Origin: Neptunicoccus cionae
Lineage (GTDB): Bacteria > Pseudomonadota > Alphaproteobacteria > Rhodobacterales > Rhodobacteraceae
Length of the DNA stretch: 64,000 nucleotides
Assembly: GCF_014643735.1 (NCBI RefSeq)
Contig: NZ_BMKA01000001.1
Location: 310,001-374,000, forward strand
Direction: 5' to 3'
A program made the position numbers and the translations under genes. Shown in pieces: positions 9,587 through 18,732 of the stretch. The notes below the pieces were generated by a model, which worked only from the letters and a program-made list of their open reading frames with translations, was not told the DNA's origin and did no database searches. The number at the start of each line of letters is the position of its first letter. Position 1 is the first letter of the stretch.

Positions 9587-9600
9587 TTAATGGGGGTGTT

Positions 9601-10059
9601 GTGGAATTTACTGATCAGGAAAAGGCGATACTGCGGATTATCCAGTCAGATGCCGGCTTGCCTCTGGCGCGGATTGCGGAGTCGGTTGGCATGGCCCAAA
9701 GCACTGTCTGGCGCAAAGTGCAGGAGTTTGAGGCTCTCGGCCTGATTGACCGGCGGGTGACATTGCTGAATCCCAAGAAGGCAGGGGTGGGGCTGTGTGT
9801 TCTGGCGCAAATCCGGATGCGCTCTCATACGCAGGAGGCGGTGGACGGGTTCATTGCAATGGTGCGGCGCCATCCTGAAATTCTCGAATGCCACGCGATA
9901 TCCGGTTCGGCGGATTATTTCATCAAGGTGCGGGTGGCCGATGTGGAGGCCTACGAGCATTTCATGAGCCACAATCTGTTGCGCAGCGATCTGGTTAAAA
10001 CGGTCGTGTCCAATTTTGTGCTGAAAGAGATCAAACACGCCACCGAATTGCCGCTATAG
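9601..10059 (+). CDS. Lrp/AsnC family transcriptional regulator
   Basis: The 152-residue protein has an N-terminal winged helix-turn-helix (about residues 4-60, with LARIAESVGMAQSTVWRKV as recognition region) and a C-terminal RAM/AsnC ligand-binding domain (about 70-145, with ECHAISGSADYFIKV). Such proteins form dimers to octamers that sense amino acids. It starts with GTG preceded by a G-rich ribosome site. The divergent position next to phhA suggests control of phenylalanine catabolism in response to an aromatic amino acid; this is inference from context. Confidence 0.92.
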   Translation: MEFTDQEKAILRIIQSDAGLPLARIAESVGMAQSTVWRKVQEFEALGLIDRRVTLLNPKKAGVGLCVLAQIRMRSHTQEAVDGFIAMVRRHPEILECHAISGSADYFIKVRVADVEAYEHFMSHNLLRSDLVKTVVSNFVLKEIKHATELPL

Positions 10060-10185
10060 GGGCTGCGGGTATCGGAAAGTTGAAACAGGGCGCGGCCGAT
10101 GTCACATCCACGCGACCAGACGGGGCTTACGCTTGTTTCGCAAGCCTTGCGGTGTTTTCATGCGCTGATCCAAGGAGAGCATGTG

Positions 10186-11406
10186 ATGAAGAGCGAGAAA
10201 TTTACCTTTGAAGGGCATTCCGGCGAAGAACTGGCGGCGCGGTTAGATCTTCCGGCTGGACGGGTGCTGGCGACGGCTGTGTTTGCCCATTGCTTCACGT
10301 GTTCCAAAGATATTCCGGCAGCGCGGCGGTTGTCCCAACGGCTTGCGGCGGCGGGTATTGCGGTGCTCCGCTTTGATTTCACCGGATTGGGGCATTCCAA
10401 GGGGGAATTTTCCAACACAAACTTCACATCAAACGTGCAGGATCTGGTTCTTGCCGCCACAGCGTTGCAGGATCGGGTCCGCGCGCCCGGATTGCTGATC
10501 GGCCATTCCCTTGGGGGCGCGGCGGTTTTGCGGGCGGCTGCCCAAATTGACAGCGCTAAGGCGGTTGTGACCCTAGGCGCGCCTTATGATCCGGCCCATG
10601 TGCTGCATAATTTTGGAACCTCTTTAACCGAAATCGAAGAAAACGGGGCAGCAGAGGTTTCCCTCGGCGGGCGTCCGTTTACCATTCGCAAAGGGTTCGT
10701 TAAGGATGTGTCCGCCGTCAATCTTGCAGAAGCCATCGGCAACCTGAAACGTGCCCTGCTGGTGCTTCATGCGCCGATGGATCAGACGGTTGGGATTGAA
10801 AATGCCTCGCAGATTTTTGGGGCGGCGAAACACCCCAAAAGCTTTGTCACGCTCGACAATGCGGATCATCTGATCAGTGACGGGGCGGATGCAGAATATG
10901 CCGCCGAAGTCATCGCATCGTGGGCAGGGCGGTATCTGGGGCTTAGCAAACCTGCCGCCCCGATTGGTGCCCCAGAAGGCGTGGTGCGCAGTGATGAAGC
11001 TGATCCTGAAGGGTTTTTGCAGGATATTACCGCTGGTCCGAACCATCATGTTCTCGCAGATGAGCCAGAAGCGTATGGCGGCACCAATCTGGGTATGTCA
11101 CCTTATAATTTGCTGTCGGCGGGGCTAGCGGCGTGTACCTCTATGACGATCCGCATGTATGCCCGGCGCAAGGGCTGGGATCTGAAGGATGTCAGCGTGG
11201 CTGTCACCCACGACAAGATCCACGCCAGCGCCTGTGCAACCTGTGCCACCACCGAAGGTAAGGTGGATCAGTTCAACCGCAGCATCACCCTGACAGGGGA
11301 TCTGGACGCGGAACAGCGTCAGAAGTTGATGGAGATCGCCAATAAATGCCCTGTGCATCGCACGTTGGAAAGCGAGATCAATGTCACCACCGATCTTGCG
11401 CAATGA
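10186..11406 (+). CDS. Alpha/beta hydrolase fused to OsmC-family domain
   Basis: The protein is a natural two-domain fusion of 406 residues. Residues about 1-260 form an alpha/beta hydrolase with the nucleophile elbow GHSLGG and a late DHLI segment that could supply the histidine. Residues about 270-406 form an OsmC/Ohr-like peroxide-reducing domain with the two expected cysteines, in AACTSMT and ANKCPVH. The pairing is found as a conserved family in proteobacteria; the substrate is unknown. The ATG at 10186 is preferred over 10099 because AAGGAGAG lies 6 bases before it and the conserved domain starts there. Confidence 0.9.
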   Translation: MKSEKFTFEGHSGEELAARLDLPAGRVLATAVFAHCFTCSKDIPAARRLSQRLAAAGIAVLRFDFTGLGHSKGEFSNTNFTSNVQDLVLAATALQDRVRAPGLLIGHSLGGAAVLRAAAQIDSAKAVVTLGAPYDPAHVLHNFGTSLTEIEENGAAEVSLGGRPFTIRKGFVKDVSAVNLAEAIGNLKRALLVLHAPMDQTVGIENASQIFGAAKHPKSFVTLDNADHLISDGADAEYAAEVIASWAGRYLGLSKPAAPIGAPEGVVRSDEADPEGFLQDITAGPNHHVLADEPEAYGGTNLGMSPYNLLSAGLAACTSMTIRMYARRKGWDLKDVSVAVTHDKIHASACATCATTEGKVDQFNRSITLTGDLDAEQRQKLMEIANKCPVHRTLESEINVTTDLAQ

Positions 11407-11413
11407 GTGCAGG

Positions 11414-11623
11414 TCAGTAGTGGGGCGGGGGCTGGTCCGAGAAAGTGACAGAACCGTCGCCCGCTGATTGATCGCGGGCCAGTTCCAACAATGCCGCCAC
11501 CTGTCTTTCCAGCAGGGTTATCCGTTTGGCCTGATCCGTCACCACATCCGACAGGTCCTCTGCCGTTTTGATGGTATGGGCCAGTCGCTCTTCCAGCAGT
11601 GTCATTTTCTGTTCATCCGTCAT
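11414..11623 (-). CDS. slyX: SlyX family protein
   Basis: This 69-residue protein is a short coiled coil (about residues 5-50, leucine heptads such as TLLEERLAH and RITLLERQVAALLELA) ending in the family signature QPPPHY. SlyX proteins are widespread in proteobacteria, and their cellular role is not established. It converges with the hydrolase-OsmC gene, the stops being seven bases apart. Confidence 0.85.
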   Translation of the reverse strand: MTDEQKMTLLEERLAHTIKTAEDLSDVVTDQAKRITLLERQVAALLELARDQSAGDGSVTFSDQPPPHY

Positions 11624-11729
11624 GGCGGGATTTTAACCAGAATTGGCCGGGCTCACAATTGAAAAAGGAGTGAGGGAAATCGCGTCCGCGTGGTAGAATC
11701 GCGACAGGTGTATAAGACAGGAGAGTGTT

Positions 11730-12167
11730 ATGAAGCGTTTCTTTGCCGTGATTCCGTTGCTGGTTGCCTTGATGGTCGCCTTGCTGGCGCCGCTCGCGCA
11801 GGCTGCGCCGCCTTTCGGGGCTTTTGCGTCGATTCGGGATATGGAGTTGATGGTCGGAGGTAAGATCAAAACGCTTGATTTTGATGGTGCGCTCGCGGTG
11901 ATTGATCCTGCCGGACGCAGCCTCTCGAAAGAACAGAAGGACCGCTTTGTTAACAGCCTGAGCGGCTATTTCCTGCACCCGATGACGCAAGAGGCGCTGC
12001 TGAAGGAAGAAATCCTCGGCGGTGGTTTCCGGCGGGCAATTTATGCCTACTGGCGCGATGATCTGCCGGTTTACCTTTACGTTGTGACCCACTCCCGCGA
12101 GGATGCGGTTTGGCTGTTGCAATACAATATCGACACCAGCTTTTCCAAAATCATCGGCCAATTCTGA
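11730..12167 (+). CDS. Secreted protein of unknown function
   Basis: I do not recognise a named family. The 145-residue protein starts with a clear signal peptide (MKRF, hydrophobic stretch, cleavage likely after LAQAA near residue 25), so it is probably periplasmic. The rest is a compact mixed alpha/beta sequence with no repeated motif and no cysteine. A strong ribosome site (AGGAGAG) precedes the ATG. It lies just upstream of hisS with 83 bases between and could share transcription, but nothing ties it to histidine metabolism. Confidence 0.8.
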   Translation: MKRFFAVIPLLVALMVALLAPLAQAAPPFGAFASIRDMELMVGGKIKTLDFDGALAVIDPAGRSLSKEQKDRFVNSLSGYFLHPMTQEALLKEEILGGGFRRAIYAYWRDDLPVYLYVVTHSREDAVWLLQYNIDTSFSKIIGQF

Positions 12168-12250
12168 TAAAGCGGCTGTTAAACCTTGCCAGTTGCTTGT
12201 CCCTTCACGGATTTTCCTTTATCGGGTGAGCCGAAATTAGGATCAATCCG

Positions 12251-13744
12251 ATGGCCAAAGACAAGAAAAAGAAAATTCTACGCCCCAAGGCTTTACCGCC
12301 CAAGGGGTTTCGCGACTATTTCGGGGCTGAAGTGGTTGAGCGCAGTGAAATGCTGCGCGAAATCACAGCCGTTTACCATCGTTACGGGTTCGATCCGCTG
12401 GAGTCTTCGGCTGTTGAAACGGTTGAGGCACTGGGTAAGTTTCTCCCCGATGTGGATCGCCCCAACGAAGGCGTGTTTGCGTGGCAGGACGAGGACGATT
12501 CCTGGATGGCGCTGCGGTACGATCTGACTGCGCCGCTGGCCCGTGTTTATGCCCAGAACCGCAACGATCTGCCATCGCCCTATCGCCGCTTTGCGATGGG
12601 TCCGGTCTGGCGCAACGAAAAGCCGGGACCGGGGCGCTATCGCCAGTTTTATCAGTGTGATGCCGATACAGTTGGCACGGCGAGCATGGCAGCAGACGCA
12701 GAAATCTGCGCGATGCTGTCCGACACGCTGGAAGCCGTCGGCATCCCGCGCGGCGATTACATCATCCGCGTGAACAACCGGAAGGTTTTGAACGGTGTGC
12801 TGGAAGTTGCTGGCCTGTCCGGTGACGATAAGGACGCCGAACGGGGTATCGTGTTGCGGGCCATCGACAAGCTGGACCGTTTGGGTCTGGACGGTGTGCG
12901 GGCCTTGCTGGGTGAGGGGCGCAAGGATGCCTCGGGCGACTTTACCAAAGGTGCAGGGCTTTCGGATGAACAGGCCGATGTGGTCATGGGCTTCATGAGC
13001 GCTAAGCGTGACACGGGGGCAGAAACCTGCGCCCGCCTGTCCGAACTGGTGCAAGGCTCTGACATCGGGGCTCAAGGTGTTGCCGAACTCGAAGAAATCG
13101 CCAGTCTGCTGGATGCGCAAGGTTACGGTCCCGACCGGATCGACATTGACCCCTCGGTCGTGCGCGGACTCGGCTATTACACCGGCCCAGTTTACGAGGC
13201 CGAGCTTACCTTTGAAATCCTCGACGAAAAAGGGCGCAAGCGGCAGTTCGGGTCTGTTGCGGGGGGCGGGCGTTACGACGATCTGGTCAAACGCTTCACC
13301 GGACAGGAAGTCCCTGCAACCGGCGTGTCCATTGGTGTGGACCGATTGCTGGCCGCGCTGCGGGAAAAGGGGCGGATCAACAGCACGGCGAAAGGGCCGG
13401 TGGTTGTAACCGTGATGGACCGCGACCGCATGTCGGATTATCAGGCGATGGTGGCAGAGCTGCGTGACGCAGGCATCCGCGCCGAGGTTTACTTGGGCAA
13501 CCCCAAGAACTTTGGCAACCAGTTGAAATACGCCGACAAACGCGAAAGCCCTGTGGCAATCATCGAAGGCGGCGATGAAAAAGATCGCGGCGTGGTGCAG
13601 ATCAAGGATCTGGCCCTTGGCGCGCGACTGGCCGCAGAAATCGAAACTTCCGAGGAATGGAAAGCCCAGCCAGCGCAAAAGGAAATTGCGCGGGGTGATC
13701 TGGTGGCCGAAGTCAAAGCCATGATCGCACGGGCGGCGGAGTGA
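12251..13744 (+). CDS. hisS: Histidine--tRNA ligase
   Basis: This cytoplasmic class II aminoacyl-tRNA synthetase charges tRNA-His. Motif 2 is readable as [19 protein letters not shown], the histidine-binding segment as [14 protein letters not shown], and motif 3 near [12 protein letters not shown]; an anticodon-binding domain follows. At 497 residues it is longer than the E. coli enzyme (424), which fits the divergent alphaproteobacterial HisRS type with insertions. Those enzymes are known to read tRNA-His identity differently from other bacteria. The gene overlaps the hisZ start and leads the hisS-hisZ-hisG operon. Confidence 0.96.
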   Translation: MAKDKKKKILRPKALPPKGFRDYFGAEVVERSEMLREITAVYHRYGFDPLESSAVETVEALGKFLPDVDRPNEGVFAWQDEDDSWMALRYDLTAPLARVYAQNRNDLPSPYRRFAMGPVWRNEKPGPGRYRQFYQCDADTVGTASMAADAEICAMLSDTLEAVGIPRGDYIIRVNNRKVLNGVLEVAGLSGDDKDAERGIVLRAIDKLDRLGLDGVRALLGEGRKDASGDFTKGAGLSDEQADVVMGFMSAKRDTGAETCARLSELVQGSDIGAQGVAELEEIASLLDAQGYGPDRIDIDPSVVRGLGYYTGPVYEAELTFEILDEKGRKRQFGSVAGGGRYDDLVKRFTGQEVPATGVSIGVDRLLAALREKGRINSTAKGPVVVTVMDRDRMSDYQAMVAELRDAGIRAEVYLGNPKNFGNQLKYADKRESPVAIIEGGDEKDRGVVQIKDLALGARLAAEIETSEEWKAQPAQKEIARGDLVAEVKAMIARAAE

Positions 13745-14850
13745 TGAAAAACGACCGGCGCGCGCGCATCAAGGAAGTGGCCGACAGGCTGGCGGCGGGG
13801 TTTGTTTCGGCAGGGGCTTTGCCGGTGGAAACCGACAGTCTGCTGCCTGCGGATGTGCTGCTGGACCTCTACGGCGAGGATATTCGCGCAAGGGCCTATG
13901 TGACCCATGATCCGGTGCAGGGCGAACAAATGCTGCGGCCCGATTTTACCGTGCCCATCGTGCAGCGCCATATGGCCGAAGGCGCCGAACCGGCGCGCTA
14001 TACCTATAACGGCAACGTCTGGCGCAAACAGTCCGGCGGGCGGCCAACAGAATACACCCAAGTCGGGTACGAACTGTTCGACCGCACCGATCCTGCCGGC
14101 GCCGATGCCGAAGTCTTTGCGATGTTTTCAGGAATGCTCGCGGGCTACCCTATAAAGGTGACAACAGGGGATATGGGCATTTTGCTGGCTGCTGTTGACG
14201 GGTTGAAAACCACCGACCGCCGCCGCGCGGCCCTGCGCCGCCACGTCTGGCGTCCTGTGCGCTTTGTGCGCTTGCTGGAACGTTATGGCGGGATGACGCC
14301 GCCACTTGAAACCCGCAGCGATTTGTTGGATCAAGTGGCTGCGCAAGGGGCGGAAAAGGTTTTGGCGCAAGCCGGAACACCGCAGGGATTGCGTTCTGAA
14401 CAGGAAGTTCTGGCGCGGATTGCTGTGTTACAACAGGACGCCGCCGCCGCGCCGATCTCCTCCGAGGAGGTGCAGATGCTGGAACAAGTGCTTGCGCTGA
14501 AAGACACCTCCAGCGCGGCCCTTGAAACGCTGCGCGACATGGCGGCCAGCTTTCCGGCACTTCAGGCACCAGCGGATGCGATGGAGGACCGTCTAAAGGC
14601 AATGGCCGCCCGCCGTGTGGATGTGGACAGCCTGCCGTTCGAGGTCTCTTTCGGGCGGACATCAATGGAATACTACGACGGGTTCGTCTTTGGCTTTACC
14701 TCGCCGGATCGCCCAGATCTGCCGGTGGTGGCCAGTGGCGGGCGCTATGATGCGCTGACCCGTGTGCTCGGGCAGGGACGTTCTATCGCCGCAGTGGGGG
14801 GCGTGATCCGCCCCGAAGCGCTGGTGGCTGTGCAGGAGGGCGCGCTATGA
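13744..14850 (+). CDS. hisZ: ATP phosphoribosyltransferase regulatory subunit
   Basis: HisZ is a HisRS paralogue that lacks aminoacylation. It pairs with short-form HisG to build the hetero-octameric first enzyme of histidine synthesis and gives it histidine feedback inhibition. At 368 residues it shows the HisRS-like segments PDFTVPIVQRH, YNGNVWRKQ and SFGRTSMEYYDGFVFGF, but no anticodon-binding domain. The ATG at 13744 shares one base with the hisS stop (TGATG); a GTG three bases earlier is an alternative. The end overlaps hisG by four bases. Confidence 0.95.
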   Translation: MKNDRRARIKEVADRLAAGFVSAGALPVETDSLLPADVLLDLYGEDIRARAYVTHDPVQGEQMLRPDFTVPIVQRHMAEGAEPARYTYNGNVWRKQSGGRPTEYTQVGYELFDRTDPAGADAEVFAMFSGMLAGYPIKVTTGDMGILLAAVDGLKTTDRRRAALRRHVWRPVRFVRLLERYGGMTPPLETRSDLLDQVAAQGAEKVLAQAGTPQGLRSEQEVLARIAVLQQDAAAAPISSEEVQMLEQVLALKDTSSAALETLRDMAASFPALQAPADAMEDRLKAMAARRVDVDSLPFEVSFGRTSMEYYDGFVFGFTSPDRPDLPVVASGGRYDALTRVLGQGRSIAAVGGVIRPEALVAVQEGAL

Positions 14851-15554
14851 GCCTGAAACTTGGGATTCCGTCCAAGGGGCGATTGCAGGACAAGACAATC
14901 GACTGGTTTGCCCAGCATGGTATCACCGTGCAACGCACAGGATCGGACCGCGAATATGCCGGTCAGGTGATTGGCGTGGACAATGTGGAGCTGGTGTTGC
15001 TGTCGGCGGGGGAAATCCCCAAGGAACTGGCTGCAGGGCGTATCCATCTGGGGGTGACGGGCACCGATCTTGTGCGCGAAAAAATGCCCAGCTGGTCCGA
15101 CATTGTGGCCGAGGTGGAACCGCTTGGCTTTGGTCATGCGGATCTGGTGATTGCAGTGCCGGACTGCTGGGTTGATGTGACCACGGTCGACGATCTGGAC
15201 GCAGCTGCGGCCCAGTTCCGCGCGGATCACGGGTTCCGCCTGCGGATTGCTACGAAATATCACGGGCTGGTGCGCGATTATCTGAGCGGCGAAGGCGTGG
15301 CCGATTACCAACTGGTGGACAGTCAGGGCGCAACCGAAGGCACGGTCAAGAACCTGACCGCCGAGGCGATTGCGGACATCACCTCCACAGGGGACACGCT
15401 GCACGCCAACGGGCTGCGCATCCTGTCTGACGGTCTGATCCTCCAATCCCAAGCTACGATGTTTGCCAGCAAAACAGCCGAATGGGACGCCACCGCGCTG
15501 TCTGCGTGGAGCGGATTTTCCAAAGGCTGTGGCTGGGCTGATAAGCCCTTTTGA
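14847..15554 (+). CDS. hisG: ATP phosphoribosyltransferase, short form
   Basis: This enzyme catalyses the first committed step of histidine synthesis, joining ATP and PRPP. The 235-residue length and lack of the C-terminal regulatory domain mark the short HisG_S form, which needs HisZ, encoded immediately upstream with an ATGA overlap. Family motifs include LGIPSKGRLQ at the N-terminus, LGVTGTDLV near residue 70, and a PRPP-loop region around SQGATEGTVKNLTAE near residue 158. Other his genes are not in the window. Confidence 0.95.
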   Translation: MSLKLGIPSKGRLQDKTIDWFAQHGITVQRTGSDREYAGQVIGVDNVELVLLSAGEIPKELAAGRIHLGVTGTDLVREKMPSWSDIVAEVEPLGFGHADLVIAVPDCWVDVTTVDDLDAAAAQFRADHGFRLRIATKYHGLVRDYLSGEGVADYQLVDSQGATEGTVKNLTAEAIADITSTGDTLHANGLRILSDGLILQSQATMFASKTAEWDATALSAWSGFSKGCGWADKPF

Positions 15555-15563
15555 GAGTCTTGA

Positions 15564-15593
15564 GGATCAGTCCGTCAGCTTGACGCCTGATCC
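15564..15593. terminator. Nested hairpin between convergent hisG and small secreted-protein gene
   Basis: GGATCA pairs with TGATCC around an inner CGTCA-GCT-TGACG hairpin. The element starts nine bases after the hisG stop and overlaps the 3' end of the converging small gene. There is no T-run on either side, so its role as a terminator is only plausible. Confidence 0.4.
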
Positions 15594-15730
15594 ACGCACT
15601 GGCTGGTCTTGGCATCCCAACTTTGCCCTGTCGGGCAGGATGCAGCGGTGTCATGGGAACTGTTGCAGCCAGCCGCGAAGGACAGCGCCGGTGCCAGCGT
15701 CAACAGGGTGGAAAGTAGAATTGTTTTCAT
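15575..15730 (-). CDS. Small secreted cysteine-containing protein
   Basis: A 51-residue protein starts MKTILLSTLLTLAPALSFAA, a good signal peptide, and ends with a short domain holding three cysteines (CNSSHD, SCPTGQSWD, SQCVDQ). The CPxGxxWDxxxxxC pattern recalls small chitin-binding-like repeats. Similar short proteins occur in Rhodobacteraceae, where I recall automatic labels that do not fit their size. GGAGG nine bases before the ATG supports this start. Function unknown; likely periplasmic. Confidence 0.75.
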   Translation of the reverse strand: MKTILLSTLLTLAPALSFAAGCNSSHDTAASCPTGQSWDAKTSQCVDQASS

Positions 15731-15800
15731 CTTTGAACCTCCATCTGCCGCAAGCATAGCAGATTTCGGCGGAGTTTTCGATGAAAAGCTAATAGCGGGC

Positions 15801-16238
15801 CTAGCGCAGCCCGATATCCGCCAGTGCCAGCGCCAGTTCTTTGGGCAGCGCATCATCCGATTTGCGCGAATCCGGCAGGTCGCTCGGCGCGTCTACGGGC
15901 TTGAGGTACCGCCAGCCCTGAAACGGACGGCGCGGGGCGCTGGAGGTGCGGATCAGTTTCGGTTCCATCAGAATGGCGCAGCGGCGCACACCATCCGCAC
16001 CTGTCACCTCGTCCAGCCGCACGATATTCTGACGGGCCTGCACAAAACCCTTGATCACCCAGTAAAGCGAGCCGCCATTCAGCAGAGCGTCCTCCTGTTT
16101 GGGCCACATGCGGGTGATATGGCTGGACAGATAGGTCCGCCCGCCGGATTTCGCCCGCAGCGCGATGGCGGTCTCCAGATCCTCATAGCTGTCGATGCCG
16201 ACGCAGAGCTTGATCAAGTTGATGTGTTTTTTTGACAT
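15801..16238 (-). CDS. DUF1489 family protein
   Basis: The 145-residue protein matches the DUF1489 family, conserved in Alphaproteobacteria and of unknown function: it begins MSKKHINLIKLCVGIDSYEDL and continues with SSHITRMWPKQ and GGSLYWVIKGFVQARQ. The frame extends further upstream, but the conserved region starts at 16238. It is divergent from nrdJ. The space just before its ATG lacks a ribosome site and instead holds a palindrome-like sequence resembling an NrdR box (16243-16258). Confidence 0.88.
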   Translation of the reverse strand: MSKKHINLIKLCVGIDSYEDLETAIALRAKSGGRTYLSSHITRMWPKQEDALLNGGSLYWVIKGFVQARQNIVRLDEVTGADGVRRCAILMEPKLIRTSSAPRRPFQGWRYLKPVDAPSDLPDSRKSDDALPKELALALADIGLR

Positions 16239-16242
16239 GGTA

Positions 16243-16258
16243 TCGCTAGATATAGTAT
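16243..16258. promoter_or_regulatory. Possible distal NrdR-like box
   Basis: The core CTAGATATAG agrees with the published NrdR box core (CwAtATaTwG) at 9 of 10 positions; the whole 16-mer agrees at about 12 of 16. It lies in the DUF1489-nrdJ divergent region, 91 bases from the proximal candidate. That is farther than the usual tandem spacing of about 31 bases, so confidence is limited. Confidence 0.35.
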
Positions 16259-16320
16259 GGTTAACGTCAGAATAAAGCGATTCCTTTGCAGGGGAAAGTG
16301 TAATAGCTGCCCAGAATCGT

Positions 16321-16349
16321 TTGACGCCTCGTGACACAACATCTAGGAA
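16321..16349 (+). promoter_or_regulatory. nrdJ promoter with overlapping NrdR-like box
   Basis: TTGACG (16321-16326), a 17-base spacer and TAGGAA (16344-16349) could form a sigma-70-type promoter 48 bases before the nrdJ ATG. The 16-mer 16334-16349 (ACAC AACATCTAGGAA) agrees with the NrdR consensus at about 11 of 16 positions and covers the spacer and -10. Repressor binding there would block the promoter. The motif match is seen; regulation is inferred. Confidence 0.4.
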
Positions 16350-16396
16350 CGGGGCTCCGCCAAACAACCACGCGACCGAACACAAGGCTTACTGAT

Positions 16397-18661
16397 ATGA
16401 CCTCTTTTTCAGCTCCGATTGCCGAGCAAATCTGGGATATGAAATACCGTTTCAAAGACGCATCGGGAAAACCGATCGACGAAACAGTAGAGGACAGCTG
16501 GCGCCGCGTGGCCCGCGCGCTGGCTAAGGTGGAAAACAAGCCTGACGTTTGGGAAGAGCGTTTTTACGATGCGCTGGAAGGGTTTAAGTTCCTGCCAGCG
16601 GGCCGGATCCTCGCCGGTGCGGGGACAGAGCGGTCCGTTACCCTGTTCAACTGCTTTGTGATGGGCACAATTCCCGACAGTATGGCGGGTATTTTCGATA
16701 TGTTGAAAGAGGCCGCGCTGACCATGCAGCAGGGCGGGGGGATCGGCTATGATTTCTCTCCGATCCGTCCAAAAGGGGCTGAAGTTAAGGGCGTGGCGGC
16801 GGATGCTTCCGGACCACTGTCCTTTATGGATGTTTGGGATGCTATGTGCCGCACGATCATGTCTGCGGGTTCGCGCCGAGGTGCGATGATGGCAACCATG
16901 CGCTGTGATCACCCCGATGTGGAAGACTTCATCACCGCCAAACAGGACAGTGCGCGTCTGCGTATGTTTAACCTGTCCGTTCTGGTGTCGGACCCGTTCA
17001 TGGAAGCGGTGAAAGAGGACGGCCCGTGGGAACTGACTTGGGGCGATAAGGTTTACAAAACCGTGCAAGCGCGGGATCTGTGGAACCGGATCATGCAGTC
17101 CACCTATGATTATGCCGAACCGGGTGTGATTTTCATCGACCGGATCAACCAGAAGAACAACCTCAATTATTGTGAAACCATCGCGGCCACCAACCCGTGC
17201 GGCGAACAGCCTCTGCCGCCGTATGGTGCCTGTCTGCTTGGTTCGATCAATCTGGCGACGCTGATCGAAAATGCGTTCGAAGGCAATGCCGCACTGAACG
17301 AAAACGCGCTGGACGATCTGGTGGCGACCGCCGTTCGGATGATGGATAACGTGGTGGATGCCAGCCAGTTTCCATTGGAAGAACAACGGGTTGAAGCCCA
17401 CGCCAAACGCCGGATCGGTCTGGGTGTAACGGGCCTTGCCGACGCACTGCTGATGGTTGGCGCGCGCTATGGTTCTGAAGAAGGCGCGACCCTGACAGAG
17501 GATTGGATGGGCCGGATTGCCCGTGCAGCCTATCGCGCTTCTGCCCGTCTGGCCGAAGAAAAGGGTGCTTTCCCGCTCTATGATGCGAAGGCGTTTTTGG
17601 ACAACGACTCCATGACCTCTATGGATGAAGAAACCCGCGCATTGGTGGCGGAACACGGCATCCGCAATGCGCTGCTGACCAGTGTGGCCCCAACCGGAAC
17701 CATCAGCCTTTATGCAGGCAATGTGTCGAGCGGTATCGAGCCTGTGTTCGCCTATTCCTACACCCGCAAGGTGTTGCAAAACGACGGGTCGCGTTCAGAA
17801 GAAGAAGTGGTCGATTACGCGGTGGACCTGTGGCGTCAGAAATTTGGCGACAAGGAACTGCCCGATTACTTTGTGAACGCCCAAACGCTCGCCCCGCTGG
17901 ATCACGTGCGCATGCAGGCCGCAGCGCAAAAATGGATCGACAGTTCGATTTCCAAGACCATCAACTGCCCCGAAGATATTTCGTTCGAGGATTTCAAAGA
18001 GGTCTATATGGCTGCTTGGGATCAGGGCTGTAAGGGCTGCACCACCTACCGTCCGAACGATGTGACGGGTTCGGTGCTGAGCGTGTCCGAAGAAACCGAC
18101 ACCGCGCCGGAAATCGACACAGGTGCGGATGTTGTATACATCGCAGAGCCGCTCGACCGGCCCGAAGCACTGGACGGTCACACCTACAAGATGAAATGGC
18201 CGGAATCCGAGCACGCGATCTACATCACCATCAATGACATCATCCAGAACAACCAGCGCCGTCCGTTTGAAGTGTTCATCAACTCCAAAAACATGGAGCA
18301 TTACGCATGGACGCTGGCGCTGACGCGGATGATTTCCGCTGTGTTCCGGCGCGGTGGCGATGTGTCCTTTGTCGTTGAGGAGCTGAAAGCAGTATTCGAC
18401 CCGCGCGGTGGCGCTTGGGTGCGCGGCAAGTACATCCCCTCCATGCTCGCCGCGATTGGTAGCGTCATTGAGGAACACATGATCCGCATCGGCTTTATTA
18501 ACGGGGAAGGGCAACACCTGAAAACCGATCCCCACGCCGAGATCATCCAGATGAATAGCCCCGCACGCGGAAAAAGCTGCCCAAGCTGCGGCGGCATGGG
18601 CCTGCAAATGGTCGAAGGCTGCATGACCTGCCTGGACTGCGGCCACTCTAAATGCGGCTAA
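16397..18661 (+). CDS. nrdJ: Vitamin B12-dependent ribonucleotide reductase (class II)
   Basis: NrdJ reduces ribonucleotides to deoxyribonucleotides using adenosylcobalamin, so it works with or without oxygen. The 754-residue protein carries GGGIGYDFSPIRP, the active-site segment NPCGEQPLPPYGACLLGSIN around residue 270, and a C-terminal cysteine set (CPSCGG, CMTCLDCGHSKCG) that re-reduces the active site. The short ~750-residue length lacks the extra N-terminal domains of the ~1200-residue NrdJ type. The ATG at 16397 (MTSFSAPIAEQIWDMKYRF) is chosen over 16331 because similarity begins there. No cobalamin riboswitch was found upstream. Confidence 0.95.
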   Translation: MTSFSAPIAEQIWDMKYRFKDASGKPIDETVEDSWRRVARALAKVENKPDVWEERFYDALEGFKFLPAGRILAGAGTERSVTLFNCFVMGTIPDSMAGIFDMLKEAALTMQQGGGIGYDFSPIRPKGAEVKGVAADASGPLSFMDVWDAMCRTIMSAGSRRGAMMATMRCDHPDVEDFITAKQDSARLRMFNLSVLVSDPFMEAVKEDGPWELTWGDKVYKTVQARDLWNRIMQSTYDYAEPGVIFIDRINQKNNLNYCETIAATNPCGEQPLPPYGACLLGSINLATLIENAFEGNAALNENALDDLVATAVRMMDNVVDASQFPLEEQRVEAHAKRRIGLGVTGLADALLMVGARYGSEEGATLTEDWMGRIARAAYRASARLAEEKGAFPLYDAKAFLDNDSMTSMDEETRALVAEHGIRNALLTSVAPTGTISLYAGNVSSGIEPVFAYSYTRKVLQNDGSRSEEEVVDYAVDLWRQKFGDKELPDYFVNAQTLAPLDHVRMQAAAQKWIDSSISKTINCPEDISFEDFKEVYMAAWDQGCKGCTTYRPNDVTGSVLSVSEETDTAPEIDTGADVVYIAEPLDRPEALDGHTYKMKWPESEHAIYITINDIIQNNQRRPFEVFINSKNMEHYAWTLALTRMISAVFRRGGDVSFVVEELKAVFDPRGGAWVRGKYIPSMLAAIGSVIEEHMIRIGFINGEGQHLKTDPHAEIIQMNSPARGKSCPSCGGMGLQMVEGCMTCLDCGHSKCG

Positions 18662-18732
18662 GCATGGAGACGCGGGTGTATCTCTGCGTCTGTGCTTTAG
18701 GGCTTGGCGCTATGATGCCTCCCGTTCTTAAC

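Noticed and set aside
16239-16396. Cobalamin riboswitch before nrdJ
   Set aside because: The space is only 158 bases and no B12-box-like sequence was found.
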